Position numbers and translations under genes: made by a program
Notes under the pieces: generated by a model
Databases searched by the model: none
Seen by the model: only the letters and a program-made list of their open reading frames with translations
Told to the model about the DNA's origin: nothing
Origin: Thalassospira sp.
GTDB lineage: Bacteria > Pseudomonadota > Alphaproteobacteria > Rhodospirillales > Thalassospiraceae
DNA: 64,000 bases
Reading direction: 5' to 3'
Assembly (NCBI RefSeq): GCF_030690045.1
Contig: NZ_JAUYHK010000018.1
Span: forward strand, 117,863 to 181,862
In this document: piece by piece, positions 1 to 9,263 of the stretch
Numbering within the stretch: the first letter of the stretch is position 1
Layout: each line of letters opens with the position of its first letter

Positions 1-115
1 TCCGGTTCCGGGCGGGGTTGGCCCGATGACGATTGCCTGTTTGCTGAACAACACCCTGATTGCGGCGTGCAAGGCCAATGGGGTGACGCCGCCGAAATTG
101 GGTTTTGGTAACTGA
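1..115 (+). CDS. folD: FolD C-terminus (partial): methylenetetrahydrofolate dehydrogenase/cyclohydrolase
   Basis: Only the last 37 codons are in the window, read in the frame starting at base 2; the stop is TGA at 113-115. The peptide contains [10 protein letters not shown] followed by [12 protein letters not shown], the conserved C-terminal signature of the bifunctional FolD enzyme, where the glycine-rich loop contributes to NADP binding. FolD is a cytosolic dimer that interconverts 5,10-methylene-THF and 10-formyl-THF in one-carbon metabolism. The gene begins outside the window. A strong hairpin terminator follows within 25 bases, so it ends a transcription unit. The fragment is too short for the ORF track. 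Confidence 0.9.
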   Translation, partial: PVPGGVGPMTIACLLNNTLIAACKANGVTPPKLGFGN

Positions 116-138
116 TCTGACGTTTGCCGGACATTATC

Positions 139-166
139 GGGGCAGGCCGTTTGGCCTGCCCCTTTT
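139..166 (+). terminator. Rho-independent terminator after folD
   Basis: A perfect 10-bp stem (GGGGCAGGCC / GGCCTGCCCC) with loop GTTT is followed by TTTT on the plus strand. It lies 23 bases after the folD stop and just before the end of the convergent SLC13 gene. On the minus strand no U-tract follows, so it should act mainly on folD. Confidence 0.85.
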
Positions 167-174
167 GGTTTGGG

Positions 175-2061
175 TCACAACGGCCAGACCAGCAACAGCA
201 TCGGCACGCCCACCGCAACCACAATGATTTCAAGCGGCAGGCCCATTCGCCAGTAATCGCCAAACCGGAACCCGCCGGGACCCAGGATCAGGGTGTTGTT
301 CTGATGGCCGATCGGGGTCAGAAAGGCGCAGGATGCCCCGACCGCGACCGCCATCAGGAAGGCATCCGGGTTGACACCCAGTTGCATAGCACTGCCAATC
401 GCAATCGGGCACATGACCGCCGCCGTGGCGGCGTTGTTCATGAAATCGGACAGGGTCATGGTGACAATCAGGATCACGGTCAGGGCAATAATCGCATTGC
501 CCTGCGCCACCCAATCCAGAAGCAGGCGGGCAATCAGATCGGCCGCCCCGGTGCTTTCCATCACGGATGCCACCGGAATCAGGGCCGCCAGCAAGACAAT
601 CACCGGCCAATCAACGGCATCATAAATGTTGCGCGGTGACACAACGCGCAACACCATGGCGGCCAAAACACCCCCGGCAAAGGAAATGGCCGCAGGCACC
701 AGCCCGGCGGCGGCAAAAATCACGGACAGCGCCATAATGCCCGATGCCTTGATGGCCTGCCTTGTATCGGGAAGGCGCAAAGGCCGTTCGGCCAGCGGGA
801 CACAGCCCAGCTGATTGGCAAATTCATATAATGCGTCGGGTGATCCTTGCATCAACAAAACATCGCCCGCCTGCATTTGCATGGTGCGCAGCCGCGCCAT
901 CGACCGTTGCCCCTGCCGCGAAATCGCCAGCAAATTGATGCCGTAACGGGTACGCAGGCGGATATCGGTGGCCGAACGCCCGATAAAAGCCGAATTGGGC
1001 AATACCGCGACTTCCATCAACACAATGTCTTCGGACTGGATGGCGGGGCTTTTGTCTTGCGGCGCGTCTTCCGGTGCATCGTCTTTCTGCCCATCGTCTG
1101 GCCCGGTTTTTTCGGCGGGCTTGCCAGTATCTTTATCTTCATCGTCGCTGTTGGCGGTATTGGCCGGATCGGGGACTTCTTCTTCAAGTTTCAGGTCAAG
1201 GGCAGACAGGGCGGTGGCAATGCCTTCGGGGTCGGCTTCGATCACCAGAATATCGTGGGCGCGGACCTCGCGATACAGGTTGGGGGCCGGGATGCGGGTT
1301 TCGTTGCGGACCAGACCAATGATCTGCGCATCGGCTTTTTCCAATTCCCTGTTGATCGCCTGCAAGGTCATGCCTGCGGTTTTGCTGTTGTCGCCAACGC
1401 GGGCCTCGGTCAGATAGGCGCCGGTTTCAAAACCTTGCGCGCCGGACCGTTCGCGGGTCGGCACCAGCCAGCGGCTGAAAATCACGATGAAAACCAGCCC
1501 GGCAAGGGTGATGGCCAACCCGACCGGGGTAAAATCAAACATGGTGAAGCTGCCATCCCCCAACCGGTTGCGAAACCCGGCAACAATCAGGTTGGGCGGG
1601 GTGCCGATCAGGGTGGTCATGCCCCCCAGAATCGAGCCAAAAGCCAGCGGCATCAGGATTTTGCCCGGCGGCAGGCCCTGTTTGGTGGCAATTTGCAGGG
1701 CGACCGGCATCAAAAGGGCCAATGCCCCGACATTATTCATAAAGGCCGAGAGCAGGGCGGCCAGCAGGGTCAGGGCGGCGATGGTGACTGTCGGCCCCGC
1801 CGATTGTGGCAGGATGGTGCGGGTCAGGACATCGACCGCGCCCGATTGCTGCAAGGCGGCACTGAGCACCAGAATGCAGGCGACCGTAATCACGGCGGGA
1901 TGACCAAAACCGGCAAAGGCATCGGAACCGGGCAGCAACCCGGTAATGACGGCCAGCAACAGGGCGGCCATCGCGATCATGTCGTGACGCCATTTTCCCC
2001 ACAAAAACATTGCAATGCTGCTGGCAAGAATGGCAAGGATCAATCCCTGATCAAAGGTCAT
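175..2061 (-). CDS. SLC13/DASS-type permease with RCK_C (TrkA_C) domains
   Basis: The 628-residue inner-membrane protein has a permease architecture split around a cytosolic insert. Residues ~1-200 hold about five hydrophobic segments, ~205-430 hold two TrkA_C/RCK_C-like regulatory domains, and ~440-628 hold further membrane segments including SDFMNNAATAAVM. The first half has the matching AFMNNVGALALL, giving the two SNT-like motifs of the SLC13/ArsB superfamily. Such proteins are annotated as sodium-coupled dicarboxylate or sulfate transporters, but the substrate cannot be read from sequence. An acidic low-complexity stretch (~residues 300-345) separates the two RCK_C domains. ATG at 2061 gives the full first membrane helix. 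It is convergent with folD and divergent from the OsmC gene. Confidence 0.85.
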   Translation of the reverse strand: MTFDQGLILAILASSIAMFLWGKWRHDMIAMAALLLAVITGLLPGSDAFAGFGHPAVITVACILVLSAALQQSGAVDVLTRTILPQSAGPTVTIAALTLLAALLSAFMNNVGALALLMPVALQIATKQGLPPGKILMPLAFGSILGGMTTLIGTPPNLIVAGFRNRLGDGSFTMFDFTPVGLAITLAGLVFIVIFSRWLVPTRERSGAQGFETGAYLTEARVGDNSKTAGMTLQAINRELEKADAQIIGLVRNETRIPAPNLYREVRAHDILVIEADPEGIATALSALDLKLEEEVPDPANTANSDDEDKDTGKPAEKTGPDDGQKDDAPEDAPQDKSPAIQSEDIVLMEVAVLPNSAFIGRSATDIRLRTRYGINLLAISRQGQRSMARLRTMQMQAGDVLLMQGSPDALYEFANQLGCVPLAERPLRLPDTRQAIKASGIMALSVIFAAAGLVPAAISFAGGVLAAMVLRVVSPRNIYDAVDWPVIVLLAALIPVASVMESTGAADLIARLLLDWVAQGNAIIALTVILIVTMTLSDFMNNAATAAVMCPIAIGSAMQLGVNPDAFLMAVAVGASCAFLTPIGHQNNTLILGPGGFRFGDYWRMGLPLEIIVVAVGVPMLLLVWPL

Positions 2062-2342
2062 GGTGGCATCCGGTTATGGCCATCAAAATTGCGGTTTTCC
2101 GCATGTCGATCGCGAAAACAAAAGGGTAGGTCCGGGTATTGCGACCGGTCAAGATTATTCGGGGTTGTTTGGTTCTACTGTCAGAAATGTCAGGAGGATC
2201 TCATCGCATCCTTGTAGTTTTGCGGCATATGTGGCGGAAATCACGGGTGATTTTGTCCTGTTATCAAACCCCGTCCGAATGTCATTATCATGGTGGAACT
2301 GCGGCTTGACTGTGACCTGTATGTAACCTCCAAGGATGTGCG

Positions 2343-2813
2343 ATGAGCAAAGAACATGATTTCACCTGCCAGATCGCCTGGACCGGCAATCGCGGCGAGG
2401 GCACGAAAAACTATCGTGGCTATGACCGGACCTGGAATGTGCAAACACCCGGCAAGCCGGTGATCAAATGCTCCAACGATCCCTTGCTGGGCGGTGATCC
2501 GACATTGCCAAACCCCGAAGACATGCTGATCGCGGCCCTGTCGGCCTGTCATATGTTGTGGTTTTTGCATCTGGCCAGCACGGCGGGCATTGCGGTGCAG
2601 GGATATGAAGACAATCCGGTCGGGGTGGGTGAAAGCAGCCCCAATGGTGCCGGGCGGTTTGTCCGCGCCACCTTGCGCCCGACGATCCGGGTGCCAAAAG
2701 GCACCGATTGCCAACAGGCCGATGCGATCCATCACGAAATTCACAAATATTGTTTCATTGCCCGGTCGGTGAATTTTCCGGTGGCGTATGAGGCGACCTA
2801 TATCGAGGTTTGA
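2343..2813 (+). CDS. OsmC family peroxiredoxin-like protein
   Basis: 156 residues. The two catalytic cysteines of the OsmC/Ohr fold are visible in SACHMLWFLHLA and HKYCFIARSVNFPV. In characterised members they reduce organic hydroperoxides in the cytoplasm. The sequence around NPEDMLIAALSACH is typical of the OsmC branch (YhfA-like) rather than of classic Ohr. The start ATG is preceded by AAGGATG, a usable ribosome site. The downstream glycosylase gene starts only 8 bases after its stop, suggesting one transcript that pairs oxidative-damage defence with DNA repair. The exact peroxide substrate is unknown. Confidence 0.85.
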   Translation: MSKEHDFTCQIAWTGNRGEGTKNYRGYDRTWNVQTPGKPVIKCSNDPLLGGDPTLPNPEDMLIAALSACHMLWFLHLASTAGIAVQGYEDNPVGVGESSPNGAGRFVRATLRPTIRVPKGTDCQQADAIHHEIHKYCFIARSVNFPVAYEATYIEV

Positions 2814-2821
2814 GGATAATC

Positions 2822-4051
2822 ATGTCTGAACGCAAACCGGTTGCGATAAGTGCCAGACAGGCCCGGCACCTTGCCCTGGGTGCGCAGGGATTCGAGGCAG
2901 AGGGTGGGAAGGCTGTTGATGCAAGGCGGATCATGAAGATGATCCGTAAAACCGGTTTGTTGCAGATCGACAGTGTGAATGTTCTGAGCCGTGCGCATTA
3001 TATGCCGGTGTTTTCGCGCCTTGGGATTTATGACCGCGATATTCTGGATCAGCTCAGCTGGGGCCCGAAATCGCGGCGGCGGCTGTTTGAATATTGGGGC
3101 CACGAAGCATCCCTGATCCCGCTGGAAGATTATCCGTTATATCGCTGGCGGATGGAAAATGCCCGGTCGGGGGATGGCATGTGGGGCGGCATTGCGCGGG
3201 TGGCACGCGATCACCCGGAATTTGTGCGCAATATTCTGGATCACATCGCCACCAAAGGTCCGATGGCCGCCAGCGACATGGACGACGAACGCCCGGTATC
3301 GGGCGGCAAATGGTGGGGGTGGTCGAGGGCCAAGACCGCGCTGGAATATCTGTTTTGGAGCGGGCAACTTGCCGCCCGCACCCGGCGCAGTTCGTTTGAA
3401 CGGGTCTATGATCTGCCCGAACGGGTGGTGGGTTCGGATTTTGTTGCGCAGCAAATCCTGCCTAGGGACGTCGCACAGCGTGCCCTGTTGCGCAAGGCGA
3501 TTGCCGCAATGGGGGTGGCGACGACCACCGATTTGCGCAAATATTTCCGCATTCCGACCGATGATGCCAAACAGCGCATTGCCGAAATGGCCGAGGCGGG
3601 GGAACTGATCCCCGCCGATGTGCAAGGGTGGTCGCAACCGGGCTGGATTGCGCCGGACGCAAAATTGCGTCGCCGGGCAATTCCCAGTGCTCTTTTGGTG
3701 CCGTTTGATCCGGTGATGTGGGATCGTGACCGGGTGGAACGGATTTTCGGGTTTACCTATCGCATCGAAATTTATACCCCGGCGGAAAAACGCCAATATG
3801 GCTATTACGTGCTGCCTTTCATGCAAAATGGCGCGATGGTTGCCCGGGTGGATTTGAAGGCTGACCGGCAGGCGGGCTTGTTGCTGGTGGTTGCCGCCCA
3901 TATCGAACCGGGATGCGTGCCGGGCGAGGTTGCCCCGGATTTGCATCATCATTTGCACCGGCTGGCGGTTTTTCTGGGGCTGGAAGATGTTGATATTGCC
4001 GGGGTGAATGATTTTTCGCGCTATCTGGCCGGGATCCGCAAGGCGGCGTGA
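2822..4051 (+). CDS. YcaQ/AlkX-type winged-helix DNA glycosylase (AlkZ-like family)
   Basis: 409 residues from the ATG at 2822. The ORF track start at 2810 lies before the OsmC stop, whereas TGAGGATAATC gives a good ribosome site for 2822. The protein matches the HTH_42/AlkZ-like family: an N-terminal ISARQARHLALGAQGF segment, LLQIDSVNVL near residue 45, and a C-terminal region with LVPFDPVMWDRDRVERIFGF. The QID triplet corresponds to the Q-hydrophobic-D motif of the YcaQ/AlkX subgroup, which in E. coli unhooks interstrand crosslinks and excises alkylpurines. AlkZ-type enzymes have Q-hydrophobic-Q instead. It is likely co-transcribed with the OsmC gene. Substrate assignment is by family only. 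Confidence 0.8.
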   Translation: MSERKPVAISARQARHLALGAQGFEAEGGKAVDARRIMKMIRKTGLLQIDSVNVLSRAHYMPVFSRLGIYDRDILDQLSWGPKSRRRLFEYWGHEASLIPLEDYPLYRWRMENARSGDGMWGGIARVARDHPEFVRNILDHIATKGPMAASDMDDERPVSGGKWWGWSRAKTALEYLFWSGQLAARTRRSSFERVYDLPERVVGSDFVAQQILPRDVAQRALLRKAIAAMGVATTTDLRKYFRIPTDDAKQRIAEMAEAGELIPADVQGWSQPGWIAPDAKLRRRAIPSALLVPFDPVMWDRDRVERIFGFTYRIEIYTPAEKRQYGYYVLPFMQNGAMVARVDLKADRQAGLLLVVAAHIEPGCVPGEVAPDLHHHLHRLAVFLGLEDVDIAGVNDFSRYLAGIRKAA

Positions 4052-4062
4052 AAAACGTCGGC

Positions 4063-4106
4063 AAAGGACGAACGGGGTGCAGGTCCCACAACCGCACCCC
4101 GTCCTT
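4063..4106. terminator. Hairpin between convergent glycosylase and polyol dehydrogenase genes
   Basis: The inverted repeat AAGGACG-(AA)-CGGGGTGC ... GCACCCCG-TCCTT forms a long interrupted stem 12 bases after the glycosylase stop. The U-tract is poor on both strands, so it may be a weak bidirectional terminator. It lies between two convergent genes, where a terminator is expected. Confidence 0.45.
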
Positions 4107-4168
4107 CCAAAGCCCTGACCCGGTCACCAACGTTCAGGACACCGTGACCGGACAAGTTCCAGCCGCTG

Positions 4169-4939
4169 TTACCAGCAGCTATAACCCCCATCTGCCAGGA
4201 CGATGGAGCCGGTCATCAGGCTGGAGGCATCGGACGCCAGAAACAGCACCACCGACCCGATTTCCTCGGTCAGGCCCAGACGGGCCATCGGCGTGCCATT
4301 GATCCAGGCGTCATACATTTCCGGCTTGGATTTCACAAATTCATTCAGCGGCGTTGCGATATAGGTCGGGGCGACGGCATTGACCCGCACCCCGCGATTG
4401 CCCCATTCCGCGGCCAGCGATTTGGTCAGGTGATGAACCGCGGCTTTTGAGGCGTTGTAATAGGCCTGTTCCTGCGGCTTGTTGACGATAAAACCCGACA
4501 TCGACCCGATATTGACGATGACACCGTTCTTTTTTGCCAGCATCTGTTTGCCAAATTCGCGGCAGCACCAGAACGTGCCGTTCAGATTGACATCAATGAC
4601 ATTCAGCCAGTGTTCGTCTTCAACTTTTTCCGCCGGGGTTTCCGACCGGGCGATCCCGGCATTGTTGACCAGAATGTCAATGCCGCCTGCCTTGGCCTGT
4701 TTTTCCGCACTCGCACGGACCTGATCGGTTTTGGTGACATCCATGATGTCGATATCGGCCTTGTATCCTTTGGATTTCAGGTAATCGCGGCCTTCTTCGG
4801 CGACGGCCTCGCTGATATCGCCAATCACAACATGCGCACCGGCTTCGGCAAGCGCTTCGCAGCAGGACAGGCCGATGGCGCGGCCGCCGCCGGTGACATA
4901 GGCGCGCCGACCGGTCAGGTCGAATTTTTTCAAATACAT
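4169..4939 (-). CDS. SDR-family polyol (galactitol/sorbitol-type) dehydrogenase
   Basis: 256 residues, the usual length for a classical short-chain dehydrogenase. The nucleotide-binding motif TGGGRAIG is near residue 17, NNAG near 90, the catalytic Ser in NIGSMSG near 145, and YxxxK in YYNASK near 160. The C-terminus GGYSCW ends in Trp, as in the Rhodobacter galactitol dehydrogenase I recall, which it resembles through the SMSG..VN and VRVNA..P..IATP blocks. It would oxidise a sugar alcohol to a ketose with NAD+ in the cytoplasm. It is the last gene of a five-gene ABC-transporter operon, so the imported polyol is probably its substrate. Which polyol is not decided. Confidence 0.8.
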   Translation of the reverse strand: MYLKKFDLTGRRAYVTGGGRAIGLSCCEALAEAGAHVVIGDISEAVAEEGRDYLKSKGYKADIDIMDVTKTDQVRASAEKQAKAGGIDILVNNAGIARSETPAEKVEDEHWLNVIDVNLNGTFWCCREFGKQMLAKKNGVIVNIGSMSGFIVNKPQEQAYYNASKAAVHHLTKSLAAEWGNRGVRVNAVAPTYIATPLNEFVKSKPEMYDAWINGTPMARLGLTEEIGSVVLFLASDASSLMTGSIVLADGGYSCW

Positions 4940-5012
4940 TTGTGTCTCGCAGTTTGCTGGTGGGCGTTTGGGCCGGTGGGTTTATGCCCGCACGGTCCGG
5001 TTTCAGTCAAAA

Positions 5013-6020
5013 TCAGGGGGCGGTGATGGCCTGCCCGTGTGCATCGAAACGGTGCAGGCGCGTGGCATCGGGGGTCAGCCAGATGCGGTCATGTTCGCCC
5101 AGCGGCATTTCACCGGTGGCACGCACGGTCATCGGGCCGATGTCATCGGCCACCACATGCAAATAGGTTTCCGCCCCCAGATGCTCGGCGATTTTGACGG
5201 TGGCGGCGATTTCACCCGATTCCGTACTGACGGCGATATGTTCGGGCCGGATGCCCAGCGTATGGCTGTTGCGTTGCCCGGCATAGGCACCCTCGATGAA
5301 ATTCATCTTGGGCGATCCGATGAACCCGGCGACGAATTTGTTGGCCGGGCGGTTATACAATTCCATCGGTGCGCCGACCTGTTCAACCCGCCCGGCCTGC
5401 AACACGACAATCTTGTTGGCCATGGTCATGGCTTCGACCTGATCATGGGTGACATAAACCATCGTGGTTTTCAGGGATTGATGCAGGGCGGTAATTTCAA
5501 GGCGCATATTGACGCGCAAGGATGCGTCCAGGTTCGACAAGGGTTCATCGAACAAAAAGGCCGCGGGATTGCGGACAATGGCACGGCCAATTGCCACACG
5601 TTGGCGCTGCCCGCCCGAAAGCGCACCGGGCCGCCGGTCCAGATAATCGGTCAGATTCAGGATATCGGCGGCATTGCGGACTTTTTCCTCGATCACTGCC
5701 TTGCTTTCGCCCGCCATTTTCAGGCCAAAGGCAATATTGTTGTAAACCGTCATATGCGGATACAGCGCATAGGACTGAAACACCATCGACAGTCCGCGTT
5801 TGGCGGGCGAGGCATCGACAACATCGGTGCCGTCAATCAGGATTTTGCCACCCGATACATCTTCCAGCCCGGCAATCAGCCGCAACAATGTCGATTTGCC
5901 ACAGCCCGACGGGCCGACAAAAACAACAAATTCACCATCATTGATGTCCAGATCGACACCGGGAATGACATCCAGATTCCCGAATGTTTTTCGGACTTTT
6001 TCCAGTCGGATCGCACCCAT
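5013..6020 (-). CDS. Sugar/polyol ABC transporter ATP-binding protein (UgpC/MalK/SmoK type)
   Basis: 335 residues. Walker A is GPSGCGKST near residue 36, the signature LSGGQRQR near 135, and Walker [13 protein letters not shown] near 155, with the switch histidine in VTHDQ. The C-terminal ~110 residues form the MalK-like regulatory (TOBE/OB) domain with GIRPEH. This is the shared ATPase of CUT1 carbohydrate importers, docked on two permease subunits at the inner membrane. It lies 73 bases upstream of the dehydrogenase and 44 bases downstream of the second permease. The specific name smoK is not given because the substrate is inferred only from operon context. Confidence 0.9.
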   Translation of the reverse strand: MGAIRLEKVRKTFGNLDVIPGVDLDINDGEFVVFVGPSGCGKSTLLRLIAGLEDVSGGKILIDGTDVVDASPAKRGLSMVFQSYALYPHMTVYNNIAFGLKMAGESKAVIEEKVRNAADILNLTDYLDRRPGALSGGQRQRVAIGRAIVRNPAAFLFDEPLSNLDASLRVNMRLEITALHQSLKTTMVYVTHDQVEAMTMANKIVVLQAGRVEQVGAPMELYNRPANKFVAGFIGSPKMNFIEGAYAGQRNSHTLGIRPEHIAVSTESGEIAATVKIAEHLGAETYLHVVADDIGPMTVRATGEMPLGEHDRIWLTPDATRLHRFDAHGQAITAP

Positions 6021-6064
6021 TATGGTGTTCCTTCCTTACGATAATTCAAGGGTCCGGCCACAGG

Positions 6065-6898
6065 CTATTTCACCGCGCCGAAAGTCAAACCGCGCACCAG
6101 TTGCTTTTGCGAGAACCAGCCAATAATCAGGATCGGGGCCACCGCCATGGTCGAGGCCGCCGACAATTTCGCCCAGAACAGCCCCTCGGGGCTGGAATAG
6201 GACGCGATAAAGGCGGTCAGCGGGGCGGCATCCGATGTGGTCAGGTTCAGGGTCCAGAAGGCCTCGTTCCATGCCAGAATGATATTGAGCAGCATGGTCG
6301 ATGCGATGCCCGGCACGGCCATCGGCAACAGCACAAAGAGAATTTCCTTGGGCATGGTGGCCCCGTCCATCCGGGCGGCTTCAAGGATGTCTTTGGGGAT
6401 TTCCTTGAAATAGGTGTAAAGCATCCAGACCATGATCGGCAGGTTCATCAAAAACAGAACCATCATGATGCCAAACCGGTTATCCAGCAGGCCCCAGTCG
6501 CGGAACACCAGATAGATCGGCACCAACACCCCGACCGGCGGCATCATTTTGGTCGATAACATCCATAACAGGGCGTTTTTGGTGCGTTTGGTCGGCGAAA
6601 ATGCCATTGCCCAGGCGCAGGTCACGGCAAAGACCAGCCCAATCAGGGTTGATCCCACCGACAGCACCACAGAATTCATCGCGAATTTGAAATAGTTCGA
6701 CCGCGCCTGAACCTCGACATAATTGGCAAGGGTCCAGTCGAAATCGAAAAACATCGGCGGCATGCTGATGGCATCCAGTTCCGATTTGAAACTGGTCAGA
6801 ACCATCCAGAAAATCGGGAAAAAGATCATCAATCCGACCAGCCAGGCAAAGACCGAAAACGCGATATGTTTCAGGGGCGATTTAAAGGTTTTTTCCAT
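6065..6898 (-). CDS. Carbohydrate ABC transporter permease (MalG/SmoG type)
   Basis: 277 residues from the ATG at 6898 (MEKTFKSPLKHIAFS). The ORF track extends it to 7099, but that overlaps the upstream permease by nearly 200 bases in another frame, so the inner ATG seven bases after the first permease is chosen. Six hydrophobic segments are seen, and the EAA loop EAARMDGATMPKEILFVLLP (~residues 185-205) is the ATPase contact site of MalG-type permeases. It pairs with the neighbouring MalF-type permease to form the CUT1 channel for a polyol or sugar. Confidence 0.9.
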   Translation of the reverse strand: MEKTFKSPLKHIAFSVFAWLVGLMIFFPIFWMVLTSFKSELDAISMPPMFFDFDWTLANYVEVQARSNYFKFAMNSVVLSVGSTLIGLVFAVTCAWAMAFSPTKRTKNALLWMLSTKMMPPVGVLVPIYLVFRDWGLLDNRFGIMMVLFLMNLPIMVWMLYTYFKEIPKDILEAARMDGATMPKEILFVLLPMAVPGIASTMLLNIILAWNEAFWTLNLTTSDAAPLTAFIASYSSPEGLFWAKLSAASTMAVAPILIIGWFSQKQLVRGLTFGAVK

Positions 6899-6905
6899 TT
6901 TCCCC

Positions 6906-7778
6906 TCATCTGTCCAGATTTTTGCCGATGAGGCGAACCAGAAAGATCGCGACAATATTGGCAAGGATGACCGCAACAATCCCGCCTGCCGATGCCCCGC
7001 CAATGTCGTATTGCAACAGGGCCTGGGTATAGACGAGGAAGGCGATATTGGTGGTGGCAAGGCCCGGTCCGCCGCCGGTGGTAACGAAAATTTCGGCAAA
7101 GACCGTCAGCAGGAAAATGGTTTCGATCAGGATGACGACCGTAATGGCGCGCCCCAGATGCGGCAGGGTAATGTAAAAGAAAATCGATATCGGCCCGGCC
7201 CCGTCCATCTGGGCGGCTTCGCGCTGATCACGATCCAGCGACTGAAGCGCGGTCAGAAGAATGAGAACGGCAAAGGGCAACCATTGCCAAGCGACCATGA
7301 TGATAATGGCGGTCAGCGGTGCCTCGGAAAACCAGTCAATCGGTTGCAGGCCGAAACTGGTGGCGATCCAGGCGAACATGCCCGATACCGGATGCATCAA
7401 AAGATTTTTCCACACCAGCGCATTGACCGTCGGCATGATGAAAAACGGCGCGATGATCAACAGGCGTAAAATACCGCGCCCGAAAATCGCCTGATCCAGC
7501 ATCAGGCCCAGCAAAATGCCCCCGACCACGGTAATGATCAGGACAGAACCCACCAGTAACAATGTATTGGCAAGAGAGGCAAAAAACGCCGGATCGGTCA
7601 GAAAGAAGTAATAATTGTCCAGTCCAGTCCATTCTTCCATTCCCGGCATCAGCAAATTATAGCGCAGGAAGGAAAAATAGATTGTCATGCCCAGCGGCAC
7701 GATCATCCATAAAAACAGGATGATGATCGATGGTGCCGCCATGATGCGCCCGGTCAGGGTCGAAGACCTTGTTGACAT
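6906..7778 (-). CDS. Carbohydrate ABC transporter permease (MalF/SmoF type)
   Basis: 290 residues from the ATG at 7778 (MSTRSSTLTGRIMAAPS). The upstream bases AGGGAGCGCACC give a clear ribosome site, so the longer ORF from 7844 is rejected. Six membrane spans are predicted by eye, and the EAA motif REAAQMDGAGPISIFFYITL lies around residues 195-215. It forms the heteromeric inner-membrane channel with the next gene. The order binding protein, MalF-type, MalG-type, ATPase, dehydrogenase matches the sorbitol/mannitol (smo) operons known from Rhodobacter. Confidence 0.9.
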   Translation of the reverse strand: MSTRSSTLTGRIMAAPSIIILFLWMIVPLGMTIYFSFLRYNLLMPGMEEWTGLDNYYFFLTDPAFFASLANTLLLVGSVLIITVVGGILLGLMLDQAIFGRGILRLLIIAPFFIMPTVNALVWKNLLMHPVSGMFAWIATSFGLQPIDWFSEAPLTAIIIMVAWQWLPFAVLILLTALQSLDRDQREAAQMDGAGPISIFFYITLPHLGRAITVVILIETIFLLTVFAEIFVTTGGGPGLATTNIAFLVYTQALLQYDIGGASAGGIVAVILANIVAIFLVRLIGKNLDR

Positions 7779-7879
7779 GGTGCGCTCCCTGTTTGCAATC
7801 GTGGGACAGGGACCGGAAAGAAGGGTGGCAACGTCTGCCGCCACCCAGGCTCTCAGGTCACGAGGGAGAAGCGATCAGA

Positions 7880-9193
7880 TCAATAATATCCGGCACGCTG
7901 CATGGTGCGGTCCGTGCTGGATTGCGCACTGGCAAGGGCATCTTCGATTGAAGACGATCCGCCCAAAGCCGCCGAAAACTGCTGTCCGACCGTGGTGCCA
8001 ATCCCCTGAAATTCAGGAATGGCGGCAAACTGAACCCCGACATAGGGTTTGGGTTTCAGGGTTGAATTGATCGGATCTGCACTGTCGATTGCCAGCAGGG
8101 TTTCATCGGCAAACGGGGCGGCTTCAAGGTATTTCGGGTTGTTATACAGCGAGATGCGCGTGCCCGGCGGGACATTGGCCCAGCCTTCTTTCGATGCGAC
8201 CAGTTCCAGATATTCCTTGGAGGTTGCCCATGCGATGAATTTCTGGGCGGCCTCAACCTTTTGCGAGCCGGTCGGAATGCCAAGATTCCATGCCCACAAC
8301 CAGTTGGCACCGGTGCAGGTTTCGGCACAGGGGGCCTCGGTAAAGCCTACCTTGTCGGCAACGGTGGATTCTGCCGGGTTGCTGACAAAGGATGCGGCGA
8401 CGGTGGCGTCAATCCACATGCCGCATTTGCCCGAATTAAACAGCGACAGGTTTTCGTTAAAGCCGTTCGATGTGGCACCGGGAGGACCATAATTGCCAAG
8501 GATATCGACATACATCGACAGGGCGGCTTTCCATTCCGGGCCGTCAAATTCCGGTTTCCATTCCTCGTTAAACAGGCGTGCGCCATAGGCATTGCCCATC
8601 GTGGTGATCAGGGCCATGTTTTCGCCCCAGCCCGCCTTGCCGCGCAGGCAAATGCCATAAACACCATTGGCCGGGTCATGCAGTTTTTTGGCGATGTCCA
8701 GGGTCTGGTCCCAGGTCAGGCGGTCGGTGATGGTGATGCCCGCCGCCTCGAACAGGTCGGTGCGATACATCATCATCGAACTTTCCGCATAAAACGGTGC
8801 AGCATAAAGTTGTCCGTCCTGACTGACGGCGGAACGAATGGCCGGCATGATGTCGGCTTCGTCATAATCCGCACCCAGTTGATCCAGCGGTGCCAGCCAG
8901 CCTTTTTCAGACCAGATCGGGACTTCATAGGTGCCAATCGTCATCACGTCATACTGGCCACCCTTGGTGGCGATGTCGGTGGTGACGCGCTGACGCAGGG
9001 TGTTTTCTTCCAGCGTGACCCATTCCAGCGAAATATCGGGATGTTTGGCGGTGAAGTCATCCGTCAGCTTTTGCATGCGGATCATATCGCCATTATTGAC
9101 GGTGGCGATGGTCAGTTTGGTTTGCGCATTGGCAGTGAAAGACACGCCGCCCGCCAGTAACGCACACAGCGCTACGCCCATTACATGTTTCAT
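7880..9193 (-). CDS. Extracellular polyol/sugar-binding protein of the ABC importer (SmoE-like)
   Basis: 437 residues. The N-terminus MKHVMGVALCALLAGGVSF with cleavage after TANA is a Sec signal peptide, so it works in the periplasm. The mature protein has the family 1 binding-protein pattern: a TKLTIATVN start, YDVMTIGTYEVPIW near residue 80, and a C-terminal helical region. It captures the substrate and delivers it to the two permeases. It is the first structural gene of the operon. A palindromic operator candidate and a 5-bp inverted repeat (GGGTA/TACCC) lie in its upstream region. Its substrate is presumed to be a polyol because of the linked dehydrogenase. Confidence 0.88.
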   Translation of the reverse strand: MKHVMGVALCALLAGGVSFTANAQTKLTIATVNNGDMIRMQKLTDDFTAKHPDISLEWVTLEENTLRQRVTTDIATKGGQYDVMTIGTYEVPIWSEKGWLAPLDQLGADYDEADIMPAIRSAVSQDGQLYAAPFYAESSMMMYRTDLFEAAGITITDRLTWDQTLDIAKKLHDPANGVYGICLRGKAGWGENMALITTMGNAYGARLFNEEWKPEFDGPEWKAALSMYVDILGNYGPPGATSNGFNENLSLFNSGKCGMWIDATVAASFVSNPAESTVADKVGFTEAPCAETCTGANWLWAWNLGIPTGSQKVEAAQKFIAWATSKEYLELVASKEGWANVPPGTRISLYNNPKYLEAAPFADETLLAIDSADPINSTLKPKPYVGVQFAAIPEFQGIGTTVGQQFSAALGGSSSIEDALASAQSSTDRTMQRAGYY

Positions 9194-9263
9194 GATTCCT
9201 CCCTAAAGGATTTTGTACCTGTTGGGTAACTGCGCTACCCGTTTTGATCATTTATTCAGTACG

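Noticed and set aside
847-2217. 456-residue plus-strand ORF opposite the SLC13 permease
   Set aside because: It is rich in Gly/Gln/His with no motifs and is the shadow of a clear membrane protein.
4968-6044. 358-residue plus-strand ORF opposite the ABC ATPase
   Set aside because: It is a shadow frame; the minus strand has Walker A/B and signature motifs.
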